A stretch of 64,000 bases of DNA from Shinella pollutisoli (GTDB lineage Bacteria; Pseudomonadota; Alphaproteobacteria; Rhizobiales; Rhizobiaceae), in assembly GCF_024609765.1 (NCBI RefSeq), contig NZ_JANFDG010000007.1, positions 112,163-176,162 on the forward strand. Direction: 5' to 3'. Both the position numbers and the translations under genes were made by a program. The notes under the pieces are model-generated. The model was not told the DNA's origin. It was given only the letters and a program-made list of their open reading frames with translations, and made no database searches. Below, piece by piece: positions 44,669 to 53,374 of the stretch. Position 1 is the stretch's first letter; each line of letters begins with the position of its first letter.

Positions 44669-45592
44669 ATGACGGGTGACGTGATGGCTGGAAGCAAGTG
44701 GCTCTGGGGCGGTGCGGTCGTGATCTCGCTGCTGGCGCATGCAGGAGCTGCCGCGATCCTGACGATGTCGCCGCCGCCGCAGGAAGACGAGGCGCTGATC
44801 GCCGGCGGCGTGGTAGCGGAAGTGGCCATGCTCGGCAACAGCGCCTTCGAGGCGGTCGAGGCCGGCAATCCCGAGGACACGATCACGCCCGAGGTGGTCG
44901 AGCCCGACGTCACCCAGCCGACCCCGCAGGAAGTGGCGGAGATCCGGCCGGACGAGGTCGAGCCCGAGCCGGTCGAGACCGTGACGCCGACGGACGTCGA
45001 GCCGCTCGTCTCCGAGCCCGTCGAGGAGGTCGTCGTGCCGTCGGCCGAGGTGGAGATCGCCGCGATCCCGATTCCCGAGATCAAGCCGGAGATCATGCCG
45101 GAGGAGGAGATCAAGCCGGTTCCCGAGGTGAAGAAGGAAGAGCCGGTCAAGAAGGCCGAGAAGCCCGAGCCGAAGAAAAAGAAGAAGCCGGTGAGGAAGG
45201 CCGGCGAGAAGGGCCAGTCGAAGCAGACCGCCTCCAGGGGGCAGGTCGACGGCTCCGCCGACGTCAAGACCGCCTCGCTCGGCGGCCAGAAGAAGGGCAA
45301 TTCGTCCACCGCCGGCAATGCCGCCGTCAGCAATTATCCGGGCAAGGTCCGCAACAAGATCAACCGCGCCAAGCGGCGCGTCTCCGGCGGCGGGCGCGGC
45401 AGCGTGGTCGTGAGCTTCGTCGTCGGCGCGGGCGGGGATGCGAGCGGCATCCGCGTCGCCCGCAGCTCCGGCCAGCCCGAGCTCGACAAGGCCGCGCTCG
45501 ATTCGGTGCGCCGCGCCGCGCCCTTCGCGAAGATCCCCGAGGGGGCCGGGCGCTCGTCCTGGGCCTTCAGCGTGCCGATCGTCTTCAACTGA
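44669..45592 (+). CDS. tonB: TonB energy transducer
   Basis: A 307-aa TonB. The N-terminal TM anchor WLWGGAVVISLLAHAGAAAILTM keeps the S-L-L-A-H spacing of the residues that couple to ExbBD. A Pro/Glu/Val- then Lys-rich periplasmic spacer spans about 60-190. The C-terminal domain from YPGKVRNKINRAK to SVPIVFN matches TonB-C. It should energise outer-membrane heme or siderophore receptors; exbBD are not in the window. ATG 44684 is an alternative start. Confidence 0.93.
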   Translation: MTGDVMAGSKWLWGGAVVISLLAHAGAAAILTMSPPPQEDEALIAGGVVAEVAMLGNSAFEAVEAGNPEDTITPEVVEPDVTQPTPQEVAEIRPDEVEPEPVETVTPTDVEPLVSEPVEEVVVPSAEVEIAAIPIPEIKPEIMPEEEIKPVPEVKKEEPVKKAEKPEPKKKKKPVRKAGEKGQSKQTASRGQVDGSADVKTASLGGQKKGNSSTAGNAAVSNYPGKVRNKINRAKRRVSGGGRGSVVVSFVVGAGGDASGIRVARSSGQPELDKAALDSVRRAAPFAKIPEGAGRSSWAFSVPIVFN

Positions 45593-45655
45593 AAGAACGA
45601 ACCCGGCCGGAGCGCACCGCGGTTTCGCGCCCGCAATCGCGTCAGGACATCTTTT

Positions 45656-45686
45656 CCCGCCGTGCCGTCGCCCGGCGGGATTTTTT
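45656..45686 (+). terminator. Rho-independent terminator after tonB
   Basis: A 7-bp stem CCCGCCG / CGGCGGG with a 10-base loop, followed by A and six T. It lies 64 bases after the tonB stop, separating tonB from the DUF2325 unit. Confidence 0.75.
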
Positions 45687-45697
45687 GCCGATAAATA

Positions 45698-45722
45698 TGA
45701 CTGGGATAGTCATGTTTATACT
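45698..45722 (+). promoter_or_regulatory. IRO-box-like dyad and -10 element of the DUF2325 operon
   Basis: TGACT-GGGAT-AGTCA is a perfect inverted repeat that also fits TGA-N9-TCA (45698-45712). A good -10, TATACT, follows at 45717-45722. The dyad overlaps the expected -35 region, as a repressor site would. Gene start is ATG 45803. Confidence 0.55.
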
Positions 45723-45802
45723 TTACTCTGAAAATCAAGTTTTGTAGGTTGCAGCCGAACTGAGGCTCCGCACGCATCGCGGAGTGCCAAGGGGGATGCT
45801 GC

Positions 45803-46432
45803 ATGAATGGAATGACTGCAGGCCGCATGGAAGCGGTCTTGAAGGCGGCGATCGCCGAGCGCGACAGGCGCATCGCGGACCTCGAGCGCCAGGTGGTCGC
45901 GCTGAAGCGCCAGCTTCAGGGCGGCGTGCCGGCAGCCCCGGCCGCCATCGCGGCCCGGCCGGAGGCGCGGGCGCCGCAGGAGCCGCGCAGCGTGGAAGTC
46001 ACGAGGATCAAGCGCCGGACCGGCGAAGCGGAGAGGAAGGCGATGCGCGAGAAGCACAGGCAGCAGCAGGCGAGGGAACGCGACGCGGCCCAGACGCCGG
46101 AAAGCAAGGCGGCGCTCGAGGGGCGCAGCTTCCTCTATGTCGGCGGGCGCGATTGCCAGGTGGCGCACCTGCGCCAGATCGCCAGCGCCTACGGCGCCAA
46201 CCTCATCCACCACGACGGCGGTCTGCGCGAGGCGGTCTCGCGCATCGACAACGTGCTCCCCTCGGTCGACTGCGTCTTCTGCCCGATCGACTGTATTAGC
46301 CATGATGCCTGCATCCGCGTGAAGACGGGCTGCAAGAAGTGGGAGAAGGCCTTCGTGCCGCTGCGCAACGGCAGCAAGTCCTCCTTCGAGCGCGCCCTGC
46401 AGACACTCAGCCAGGGAGATCCCCTCCAGTGA
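45803..46432 (+). CDS. DUF2325 protein with a cysteine cluster
   Basis: A 209-aa protein. The N-terminal half is a coiled coil (about 8-40) followed by an Ala/Pro and then very basic linker (65-95). The C-terminal DUF2325 domain (about 108-200) contains YVGGRDCQVAHLRQIASAYG and then Cys 157, 160, 164, 170 and 177 (C-x2-C-x3-C-x5-C-x6-C), with C118 and H121, H136, H137 nearby. Such a cluster suggests a metal, Fe-S or heme site. The function of DUF2325 is unknown to me. It overlaps the next gene by 4 bases (GTGA) and lies between tonB and a heme monooxygenase gene. Confidence 0.85.
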   Translation: MNGMTAGRMEAVLKAAIAERDRRIADLERQVVALKRQLQGGVPAAPAAIAARPEARAPQEPRSVEVTRIKRRTGEAERKAMREKHRQQQARERDAAQTPESKAALEGRSFLYVGGRDCQVAHLRQIASAYGANLIHHDGGLREAVSRIDNVLPSVDCVFCPIDCISHDACIRVKTGCKKWEKAFVPLRNGSKSSFERALQTLSQGDPLQ

Positions 46433-46704
46433 ATGACGAAAGACCCGAGGCCTTCATGATGATCGGCCTGCACAAGCTCGCCCAGCAGAACGGCGACGGC
46501 CTCGTGCCGGAGCTCTACGCCCTGCTGACGCGCCGTGCGGCGATGATGGAGGCACCCAACGTGACGGAGTTTCCGGTGCGGCATGTCCGCCCGCCGGCCC
46601 GCACGCCCGCCTTCGAAACGGAAACGCCTCTTGAAGCGCGCAACGACAATGTCGTAGCTTTCCCTCTGGCCGCGCCGCACCGCGCGCGGCGGGAATCGCG
46701 CTGA
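46429..46704 (+). CDS. Conserved-looking 91-aa protein coupled to DUF2325 (GTG start)
   Basis: A 91-aa protein beginning at GTG 46429, four bases before the end of the DUF2325 frame, with AGGGAGA about 10 bases upstream. The first 40 residues are a likely helical bundle (AFMMIGLHKLAQQNGDGLVPELYALLTRRAAMMEAP); the remainder is Pro/Arg-rich and probably disordered. No Cys and no known family recognised. Confidence 0.65.
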   Translation: MNDERPEAFMMIGLHKLAQQNGDGLVPELYALLTRRAAMMEAPNVTEFPVRHVRPPARTPAFETETPLEARNDNVVAFPLAAPHRARRESR

Positions 46705-46721
46705 CAGATCGAGGTCTTTCC

Positions 46722-47036
46722 ATGTTTATCGCCATGAACCGTTTCCACGTCGCCGTCGGCCAGGAAGAGGCCTTCGAGGATGTCTGGAAGAACAGGGACA
46801 CGAGCCTTGCCGAGATGCCGGGCTTCCAGTCCTTCCATCTCCTGCGCGGGGAAACGGTGGCGGACGAGGGTTACACGCTGTTCGCCTCCCACACGGTCTG
46901 GGCGCGCAAGGAGGACTTCGTCAACTGGACGACCTCGGAGAATTTCCGCCAGGCGCACCGCAGCGCCGGCGACCGCAAGCCCATGTATGTCGGCCATCCG
47001 AAGTTCGAGGGCTTCAGCGTCGTCGAGGGCGCATGA
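46722..47036 (+). CDS. IsdG/HmuQ-type heme-degrading monooxygenase
   Basis: A 104-aa antibiotic-biosynthesis-monooxygenase-fold protein. The IsdG catalytic triad is matched by N6, W69 and H79 (in NWTTSENFRQAH), with the same ten-residue W-H spacing. Such enzymes (HmuQ and HmuD in Bradyrhizobium) open imported heme and release iron. It follows the 91-aa gene after 17 bases and overlaps the VOC gene by 4 bases, so it is probably part of an iron-responsive unit. Confidence 0.88.
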   Translation: MFIAMNRFHVAVGQEEAFEDVWKNRDTSLAEMPGFQSFHLLRGETVADEGYTLFASHTVWARKEDFVNWTTSENFRQAHRSAGDRKPMYVGHPKFEGFSVVEGA

Positions 47037-47410
47037 CGGCGGCGTGGGACGATCCCGACCGCATCGAGGTCCTGCCCGTCCTGCCGTCGCTCGACCTCGG
47101 CGAGACGCTTGCGTTCTACACCGAAAAGCTCGGCTTCGCGGAGATCGTGCACCGGGACGAAGCCTATCTCATCCTCCGGCGCACGGCCGGCATGGAACCG
47201 CATTTCTGGCTGACCGACGACCGCCGGCTCTGCGAGGCGACGTCGGTCTATCTGCGCGGCGGCGGCATCGGCGCGCTCCACGCGGAATTTTCCACGCGCG
47301 GCATCGCCCGCCTGTCGCCGATGACCGTGCGGCCCTGGAACATGGAGGAATTCTATGTCCACGATCCGCACGGCAACCTCCTGCGCTTCGGCAGGATTCC
47401 GCAGGGCTGA
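47033..47410 (+). CDS. VOC/glyoxalase-fold (bleomycin-resistance-like) protein
   Basis: A 125-aa VOC-superfamily protein: VLPVLPSLDLGETLAFYTEKLGFAEI starts the first beta-alpha-beta module, and EEFYVHDPHGNLLRFGR is the typical ending with the metal-ligand Glu position. It resembles ble-type binding proteins more than lactoylglutathione lyases. It overlaps the heme monooxygenase gene (ATGA) and closes this operon. Confidence 0.85.
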   Translation: MTAAWDDPDRIEVLPVLPSLDLGETLAFYTEKLGFAEIVHRDEAYLILRRTAGMEPHFWLTDDRRLCEATSVYLRGGGIGALHAEFSTRGIARLSPMTVRPWNMEEFYVHDPHGNLLRFGRIPQG

Positions 47411-47468
47411 CCCGCTCTGCCGGCTGGCTCAGAGCGCCGCGCGTCCAGATGGGTGCCCGCAGGAGGCT

Positions 47469-47828
47469 CTAGCCGCGCCGCAGGAAGGCGCCCGCCGCCA
47501 CCGCCAGCCATCCGAGCATCGTCGTGACGCCGCCGGTCGGCGCGGACATGGGGAAGAACCCGTGGCCGCTCCAGTGGCGGAAGACGAGGTCGCCGGCGAA
47601 GAGCGCCGTTCCGAGCGTGAGCAGCAGGGCGGCGGCCGGCGCCGTGCGCATCGTCGGCCAGGCGGCGTAGAGCGCCACCAGGGCCGGCGCATGCGCCAGG
47701 CACATGGCGGAGGCGCCGGCCATCAGCCGCGGATCGGCGCCGTGCGAGGCGGCGGCCGCGGTGGCCACGCCGGCAAAGCCCATCAGGCCGGCGGCAAGGA
47801 GCGTCAGCGAGCGCGTCGAAGAGGTCAT
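47469..47828 (-). CDS. DUF423 membrane protein
   Basis: A 119-aa protein with four predicted TM helices and the DUF423 pattern: SHG after TM1, GTALFAGDLVFRHWSGHG, and MSAPTGGVTTMLGWLAVAAGAF at the end. Function unknown. Its ATG overlaps the stop of the truncated hemoglobin gene by 4 bases. Confidence 0.85.
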   Translation of the reverse strand: MTSSTRSLTLLAAGLMGFAGVATAAAASHGADPRLMAGASAMCLAHAPALVALYAAWPTMRTAPAAALLLTLGTALFAGDLVFRHWSGHGFFPMSAPTGGVTTMLGWLAVAAGAFLRRG

Positions 47829-48235
47829 GGGGTCTGTTCCTGGTTCTGCATGTGATGGGCGAGCCGCGTCACCGGCTCGAGGATGATCCTGCGCAGGCCC
47901 TCGCTCGCGACCGTCTCCTCCAGGGCGCGGGTGAAGCAGAGCAGCCACTCGTCGCGTTCGGCCGGGCCGATGGGGGCCGCGAAATGGCGGCGGCGCAGCA
48001 TCGGATGGCCGCGCTTCTCGGTGTAGAGCGGCGGGCCGCCGAGCCAGCCGGTGAGATATTCGTAGAGCTTCTCCTCGCTGCCGGAAAGGTCCGGCGGATG
48101 GACGGCGCGGCAGCGCGCGGCCTCCGGCAGGCTGTCCATCAGCTCGTAGAAACGCCGCGTCAATGCGCGTACGGCGGGATCGCCGCCGATCGCCTCGTAG
48201 AGCGTGGTCGTCTTCTCGCCGTCGTCGCCGGACAT
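47825..48235 (-). CDS. Group II truncated hemoglobin
   Basis: A 136-aa 2-on-2 globin. LYEAIGGDPAVRALTRRFYELMD is the A/B-helix start with the B10 Tyr (Y30). GHPMLRRRHFAAPIGPAERDEWLLC contains the proximal F8 His (H84) and the G8 Trp (W97) typical of group II (TrbO). Likely roles are oxygen or nitric oxide chemistry. It is translationally coupled to the DUF423 gene. Confidence 0.93.
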   Translation of the reverse strand: MSGDDGEKTTTLYEAIGGDPAVRALTRRFYELMDSLPEAARCRAVHPPDLSGSEEKLYEYLTGWLGGPPLYTEKRGHPMLRRRHFAAPIGPAERDEWLLCFTRALEETVASEGLRRIILEPVTRLAHHMQNQEQTP

Positions 48236-48335
48236 CGCCCCTCGTCCCCGTTCCTTCGGGTCTTAGCGCCCGGCGCGGCCGGCCGCAACGGGGCGCGCGC
48301 CGCTGCGACGAAGCGTCTCCGGGCCGAGGCCGCGA

Positions 48336-48364
48336 TTGACGACAAACCGTCCGGACGGTATGTT
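48336..48364 (+). promoter_or_regulatory. tetR promoter with embedded operator
   Basis: TTGACG (48336-48341), 17-base spacer, TATGTT (48359-48364). A perfect 14-bp palindrome ACCGTCCGGACGGT (48346-48359) fills the spacer and is a good TetR operator for autoregulation. The ATG at 48370 is at or next to the expected transcription start, implying a leaderless mRNA. Confidence 0.75.
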
Positions 48365-48369
48365 TCGGC

Positions 48370-48927
48370 ATGAGCAACAGCCGCAACCGCAGGAAGCATC
48401 CGGAAGCCGTCCGCCGCGAGGTGCTGGCGGAGACGGCGCGGCTGCTTCTGGAAAAGGGGCCGGCGGGCGTGACGCTCGACGCGGTCTCGCAGGCGGCCGG
48501 TGTCAGCAAGGGCGGGCTGCTCCACCATTTCCCCAACAAGCTGGCGCTGCTCGACGGCCTGTTCGACGATCTCGCCCACCGGTTCGACCAGGCGCTTGCC
48601 GAGCGGATGGCGGCCGACCCCGTCGAGAAGGGCCGCTTCACCCGCGCCTATATCGCCGTCTGCTTCCCGGCCGGCGGCGTGGCGGAGGGGGAGGAGGGCT
48701 GGAAGGCGCTCACGGTCGCGATGATTTCCGAGCCGCATCTGCGCGAGCGCCTGCGCTCCTGGGTCGACGGCCGCGCCGAGGTGCGGGCCGAGGCCCCCCT
48801 CGACGCGTTGCTGGTGCGCTATGCCGTCGACGGCATCTGGCTCTCCGACCTCCTCGGCGCGCCGTCGATGACCCCGGCGCAGCGCGCGGCGATGATGGAG
48901 CGGCTGATCGCGCTCTCGCCGTCCTGA
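48370..48927 (+). CDS. TetR-family repressor of the adjacent SMR pump
   Basis: A 185-aa TetR regulator. The helix-turn-helix is at about residues 33-55 (GVTLDAVSQAAGVSKGGLLHHFPNK), followed by a short ligand domain. The start is fixed by the absence of another in-frame Met until residue 70. No ribosome-binding site precedes it because the promoter ends about 5 bases upstream. The SMR gene follows after 42 bases. Confidence 0.9.
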   Translation: MSNSRNRRKHPEAVRREVLAETARLLLEKGPAGVTLDAVSQAAGVSKGGLLHHFPNKLALLDGLFDDLAHRFDQALAERMAADPVEKGRFTRAYIAVCFPAGGVAEGEEGWKALTVAMISEPHLRERLRSWVDGRAEVRAEAPLDALLVRYAVDGIWLSDLLGAPSMTPAQRAAMMERLIALSPS

Positions 48928-48969
48928 CATCCTCTTCCACCCTTGCGCGCGGCCGCGCCGGAGACCCCC

Positions 48970-49311
48970 ATGAACCTCGCCCTCGTCTATTCCGTCCTTG
49001 TCGTCGCCATCGTCTTCGAGGTGCTCGGCACCTCGGCGATGCAGGCCGCGCAGCATTTCTCCCGGCCCGGTCCGACCGCCCTGATGGTGGTCTGCTATGC
49101 GGTCGCCTTCTTCTTCCTGTCCTGGAGTCTGCGCTACGTGCCCGTCGGCATCGCCTATGCGATCTGGAGCGGGCTCGGCATCGTGCTGATCTCGCTCGTC
49201 GGCTTCTTCGTCTTCGGCCAGAAGCTCGACGCCGCCGCCATCGCCGGCCTCGCGCTCATCGTCGCGGGCGTGATCGTGTTGAACCTCTTCTCGAAATCCA
49301 CGTTCCATTGA
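48970..49311 (+). CDS. SMR-family small multidrug efflux protein
   Basis: A 113-aa four-TM protein. TM1 holds the essential Glu in VAIVFEVLGTS (E17), and YVPVGIAYAIWSGLG gives the conserved Trp of TM3, so it is a canonical EmrE/SugE-like proton-coupled exporter, unlike the SMR-like protein at 12835-13170. ATG 48970 follows GGAGA. It is in a two-gene unit with the TetR gene. Confidence 0.93.
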   Translation: MNLALVYSVLVVAIVFEVLGTSAMQAAQHFSRPGPTALMVVCYAVAFFFLSWSLRYVPVGIAYAIWSGLGIVLISLVGFFVFGQKLDAAAIAGLALIVAGVIVLNLFSKSTFH

Positions 49312-49345
49312 AATCGGCGGAAAGCGCCATAGATCGGCTTGTCAA

Positions 49346-49393
49346 AAGGCCGGTCCGGCCTTATCCGTCGTGGGCAATTGAAAGCGATTTCAA
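49346..49393 (+). promoter_or_regulatory. Dyad and LacI-type operator upstream of thuA
   Basis: The 136 bases before thuA contain a perfect dyad AAGGCCGG-T-CCGGCCTT (49346-49362), possibly a 3' end for the SMR unit. A LacI-family-type operator TTGAAAGCGATTTCAA (49378-49393) with the central CG follows. The LacI regulator encoded at 51338-52354 is the natural candidate to bind it. Confidence 0.6.
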
Positions 49394-49447
49394 ATCTCGG
49401 CTCCGGCGGCTTCACGACCGGAGTGCGAACCTCAAGGACAAGGCATC

Positions 49448-50233
49448 ATGGCGATACGCACCATTGTATGGGGTGAGAACATCCACGAGCAGACCAATGC
49501 GGTCGTGCGCGGGATCTACCCGGACGGCATGCACAACACGATCGCGGCCGCGCTCAACCGCGATCCCGCGATTCGCGCCGAAACCGCGACCCTGCAGGAG
49601 CCCGAGCACGGGCTTTCCGAGGCGCGGCTTGCCGAGACCGACGTGCTCCTCTGGTGGGGCCACACGGACCACGGCGCGGTGGAGGACGCAATCGTCGAGC
49701 GCGTCGCCCGGCGCGTGTGGGAAGGCATGGGCCTCCTCGTGCTCCATTCCGGGCATTTCTCGAAGATCTTCAAGCGGCTGATGGGCACGCCCTGCGCGCT
49801 GAAATGGCGCGAGGCCGGCGAGCGCGAGCGCGTCTGGGTCGTCAACCCGCGCCATCCGATCGCCGACGGGATCGGCGAGAACTTCGTGCTGGAGAACGAG
49901 GAGATGTACGGCGAGCCCTTCTCCGTGCCGGAACCGCTGGAAACGGTCTTCATCTCGTGGTTCGCCGGCGGCGAGGTGTTCCGCTCGGGGCTGACCTGGC
50001 GGCGCGGCGCGGGCAACATCTTCTATTTCCGCCCCGGCCACGAGACCTATCCGACCTACCACGACGCGACGGTGCAGAAGGTGCTCGTCAACGGCGTGAA
50101 ATGGGCCTTCAACCCGCAGGGCGCCTACAAGGCGGTCCACGACGCGCCGAACGTGCCGGTCGAACAGGCGCCCGAGCCCATCGTCGAGCGCGGGCCGAGG
50201 CTGCACGAAGCCGGTGAAGCCGGCTACCGCTGA
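49448..50233 (+). CDS. thuA: ThuA-like protein (trehalose utilisation family)
   Basis: A 261-aa ThuA-fold (class I glutamine-amidotransferase-like) protein: IVWGENIHE at the N-terminus, [10 protein letters not shown] near 68, and [19 protein letters not shown] near 94. ThuAB of Sinorhizobium convert trehalose and related disaccharides to 3-keto derivatives. It is followed 8 bases later by a Gfo/Idh/MocA oxidoreductase, the same pairing as thuA-thuB. No thuEFGK transporter is adjacent, so the substrate may differ. Confidence 0.88.
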   Translation: MAIRTIVWGENIHEQTNAVVRGIYPDGMHNTIAAALNRDPAIRAETATLQEPEHGLSEARLAETDVLLWWGHTDHGAVEDAIVERVARRVWEGMGLLVLHSGHFSKIFKRLMGTPCALKWREAGERERVWVVNPRHPIADGIGENFVLENEEMYGEPFSVPEPLETVFISWFAGGEVFRSGLTWRRGAGNIFYFRPGHETYPTYHDATVQKVLVNGVKWAFNPQGAYKAVHDAPNVPVEQAPEPIVERGPRLHEAGEAGYR

Positions 50234-50241
50234 GGAAAACC

Positions 50242-51285
50242 ATGCGTCTTCTCATCCTCGGAACCGGCGGCATGGCGAACACCCATGCCACCCATTTCTC
50301 CGCCGTCGAGGGCGTCGAGCTGGTCGGCGCCGTCGACGTCGACCCGTCGCGCGCGGAAGCCTTCGCAACGAAGCACGGCATTCCCAACATCTTCACCTCG
50401 CTCGAGGATGCGATCGCCTGGAACGGCTTCGATGCCGCCACCAACGTGACGCCCGACCGGGCGCATCATCCGACGACGCTGGCCCTGATCGCCGCCGGCA
50501 AGCATGTGCTGTGCGAGAAGCCGCTCGCCGAGAACTACGCCAAGGCGGACGAGATGGCGCTGGCGGCCGAGGCCTCCGGCCTCGTCACCATGGTCAACCT
50601 CACCTACCGCAACGTCGCGCCGCTGCAGGTGGCGCGCGCCATGGTGCTTTCCGGCGAGATCGGCAAGGTGCGCCATGTCGAGGCCTCCTACCTGCAGAGC
50701 TGGCTGGTCTCGAAGGCCTGGGGCGACTGGGCGACGGAGAGCCAGTGGCTCTGGCGGCTTTCCACCCGGCACGGCTCGAACGGCGTGCTCGGCGACGTCG
50801 GCATCCACATCCTCGATTTCGCGAGCTACGGCACCGGCAGCGACGTGGAGCACGTCTTCGCCCGGATGAAGGCCTTCGACAAGGCGCCGGACAACCGCAT
50901 CGGCGAATACCAGCTCGATGCCAACGACAGCTTCACCATGACGGTCGACTTCTCCAACGGTGCGCTCGGCGTGATCCACGCCAGCCGCTGGGCGACGGGG
51001 CATCTCAACGAACTGCGCCTGCGCATCCACGGCGACAAGGGCGCGCTGGAGGTGACGCATTCGACGGAGGGGTCGAGGCTCGCCGGCTGTCTCGGCGACG
51101 ACGTCGAGCGGGCCGTCTGGCGCGAGATCGACGCCGGCAGGGTGCCGACCAACTACCAGCGCTTCGCCGCCGCCGTCATGGCGGGCGAGGCCGTGGAGCC
51201 GGGCTTCCGCCACGCCGCCGAGCTGCAGCGGGTCCTCGACCTCGCCATGGAGACCGAGCGGGAGCGGCGCGAACTGGCCGTCTAG
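50242..51285 (+). CDS. Gfo/Idh/MocA-family oxidoreductase
   Basis: A 347-aa NAD(P)-dependent dehydrogenase. The Rossmann start LLILGTGGMANTHATHF is at 3-19, the EKPLAENY motif near 93, and a GDVGIHILDF active-site segment (Asp/His) near 183. It probably acts with the ThuA-like protein on a disaccharide or sugar derivative. It is convergent with the LacI regulator gene. Confidence 0.9.
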   Translation: MRLLILGTGGMANTHATHFSAVEGVELVGAVDVDPSRAEAFATKHGIPNIFTSLEDAIAWNGFDAATNVTPDRAHHPTTLALIAAGKHVLCEKPLAENYAKADEMALAAEASGLVTMVNLTYRNVAPLQVARAMVLSGEIGKVRHVEASYLQSWLVSKAWGDWATESQWLWRLSTRHGSNGVLGDVGIHILDFASYGTGSDVEHVFARMKAFDKAPDNRIGEYQLDANDSFTMTVDFSNGALGVIHASRWATGHLNELRLRIHGDKGALEVTHSTEGSRLAGCLGDDVERAVWREIDAGRVPTNYQRFAAAVMAGEAVEPGFRHAAELQRVLDLAMETERERRELAV

Positions 51286-51337
51286 CGTTCCAGCCGAAAG
51301 TGCGCGGGGGTTTCGCGCCCGGCATTGCGGAAATGTT

Positions 51338-52354
51338 TTAGGCCTGTGCCGGTCCCGTCGAGCCGCGGATGACGAGGTCGACGGGCCAGACCTCCTGCAG
51401 GCTTTCGACCGGCTCGCCCTGCAGCAGCCGCAGGGCCATGTCGCCGATCCGCCCGCCCGCCGCGCGGATCGGCGATTGCGTCGTGGTGAGCGGCGGCACG
51501 AGGTTTTCCGGGCTGAGATAGGGGAAGACGTCGTCATGGGCGACAAGCGAGATGTCGTTGCCCACGCCGAGCCCGGCGACGCGGATCGCCCGCATCGCGC
51601 CCAGCGCCGACATCATCGAGCCGGCGATCACCGCCGTCGGCGGTGCGGGGAGCGCGAGGAAGGCCTGCATCAGGCGGAAGCCGGTCTCGTCGGTGAATTC
51701 GCCGTGGCCGAGGAGTGCCGGATCGGCGGCGATGCCGCGCTCGGCGAGCACGGCGTGGTAGCCGCGGTCGCGGTCGCGCGCATAGGTGCTGACGGTGTCG
51801 CCGTTGATCAGCGCGATGCGGCGGTGGCCGAGGTCGGCGAGGTGGCGCGTGGCGGCGGCGATGGCGCCGCGGTTGTCGATGTCGAGATAGGCGAAGGGGA
51901 GGGCCGTGTCGCTGCGCCCGTGCACGACGAAGGGGAGCCCGAGCGTCCGCAGCAGCGGGATGCGCGCGTCCTCGCAGGCCGGCGAATGCAGGACGACGGC
52001 GTCGACGCGCTTGCTGCCGGCGAGCCGCCGGTAGGCGGCCTCCTCGTCGCCGGCGCCCTCCACGGTGGAGACGAGGATGTCGATGCCGTCCTCCTGCAGC
52101 CGGGTGGAGAGGCCGCCCATGAACTCGCTCGAATGTGGGCCGAAGCGGCCGCCGCCGCGGAAGACGATGCCGATCGCGCCCGCCCGGCCGGTGGCGAGCC
52201 GCTGGGCGCTGACGTTCGGCCGGTAGCCGAAGCGCTCGGCCGCCGCCAGCACGCGTTCTCGCGTCTCCTGCTTCACCTCCGGATAGCCGCTCAGCGCGCG
52301 GCTCACCGTCGTCTGCGACAGGCCGATGCGGGCGGAAAATTCCTTGAGGTTCAT
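51338..52354 (-). CDS. LacI-family transcription regulator
   Basis: A 338-aa LacI regulator. The N-terminal helix-turn-helix and hinge helix are MNLKEFSARIGLSQTTVSRALSGYPEVKQETRERV, followed by YRPNVSAQRLATGR and a periplasmic-binding-protein-like ligand domain. ATG 52354 matches the family start. It faces the thuA-oxidoreductase pair, upstream of which lies a LacI-type operator, so repression of that pair is likely. The inducer is unknown, presumably a sugar. Confidence 0.92.
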   Translation of the reverse strand: MNLKEFSARIGLSQTTVSRALSGYPEVKQETRERVLAAAERFGYRPNVSAQRLATGRAGAIGIVFRGGGRFGPHSSEFMGGLSTRLQEDGIDILVSTVEGAGDEEAAYRRLAGSKRVDAVVLHSPACEDARIPLLRTLGLPFVVHGRSDTALPFAYLDIDNRGAIAAATRHLADLGHRRIALINGDTVSTYARDRDRGYHAVLAERGIAADPALLGHGEFTDETGFRLMQAFLALPAPPTAVIAGSMMSALGAMRAIRVAGLGVGNDISLVAHDDVFPYLSPENLVPPLTTTQSPIRAAGGRIGDMALRLLQGEPVESLQEVWPVDLVIRGSTGPAQA

Positions 52355-52437
52355 GTCCGGTTCCGGCTGCGTTGGTGATCGCGCAATCTTATGGACCGGG
52401 TGGGCGGCAAGGGCAAGGAAAGGGGCGGCGGGCCGGG

Positions 52438-52547
52438 CCCTCATCCGCCCTTCGGGCACCTTCTCCCCGAGGGGAGAAGGGACTGCGGCGTTGGCGTTCT
52501 TCCCCTTCTCCCCATCGGGGAGAAGGTGCCCGAAGGGCGGATGAGGG
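52438..52547. repeat. RIME-type element, copy 6, 31-bp inverted termini
   Basis: Perfect inverted repeats at 52438-52468 and 52517-52547 beginning CCCTCATCCGCCCTTCGGGC and running into ACCTTCTCCCC. It is of the same subtype as copy 3. It lies between the LacI gene promoter side and the 3' end of the xylose ABC operon. Confidence 0.85.
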
Positions 52548-52573
52548 GGGCTTGTGCTCCGCCTCTCCGCCTC

Positions 52574-53359
<786 letters not shown>

Positions 53360-53374
53360 GAGCGTGAACTCCTC

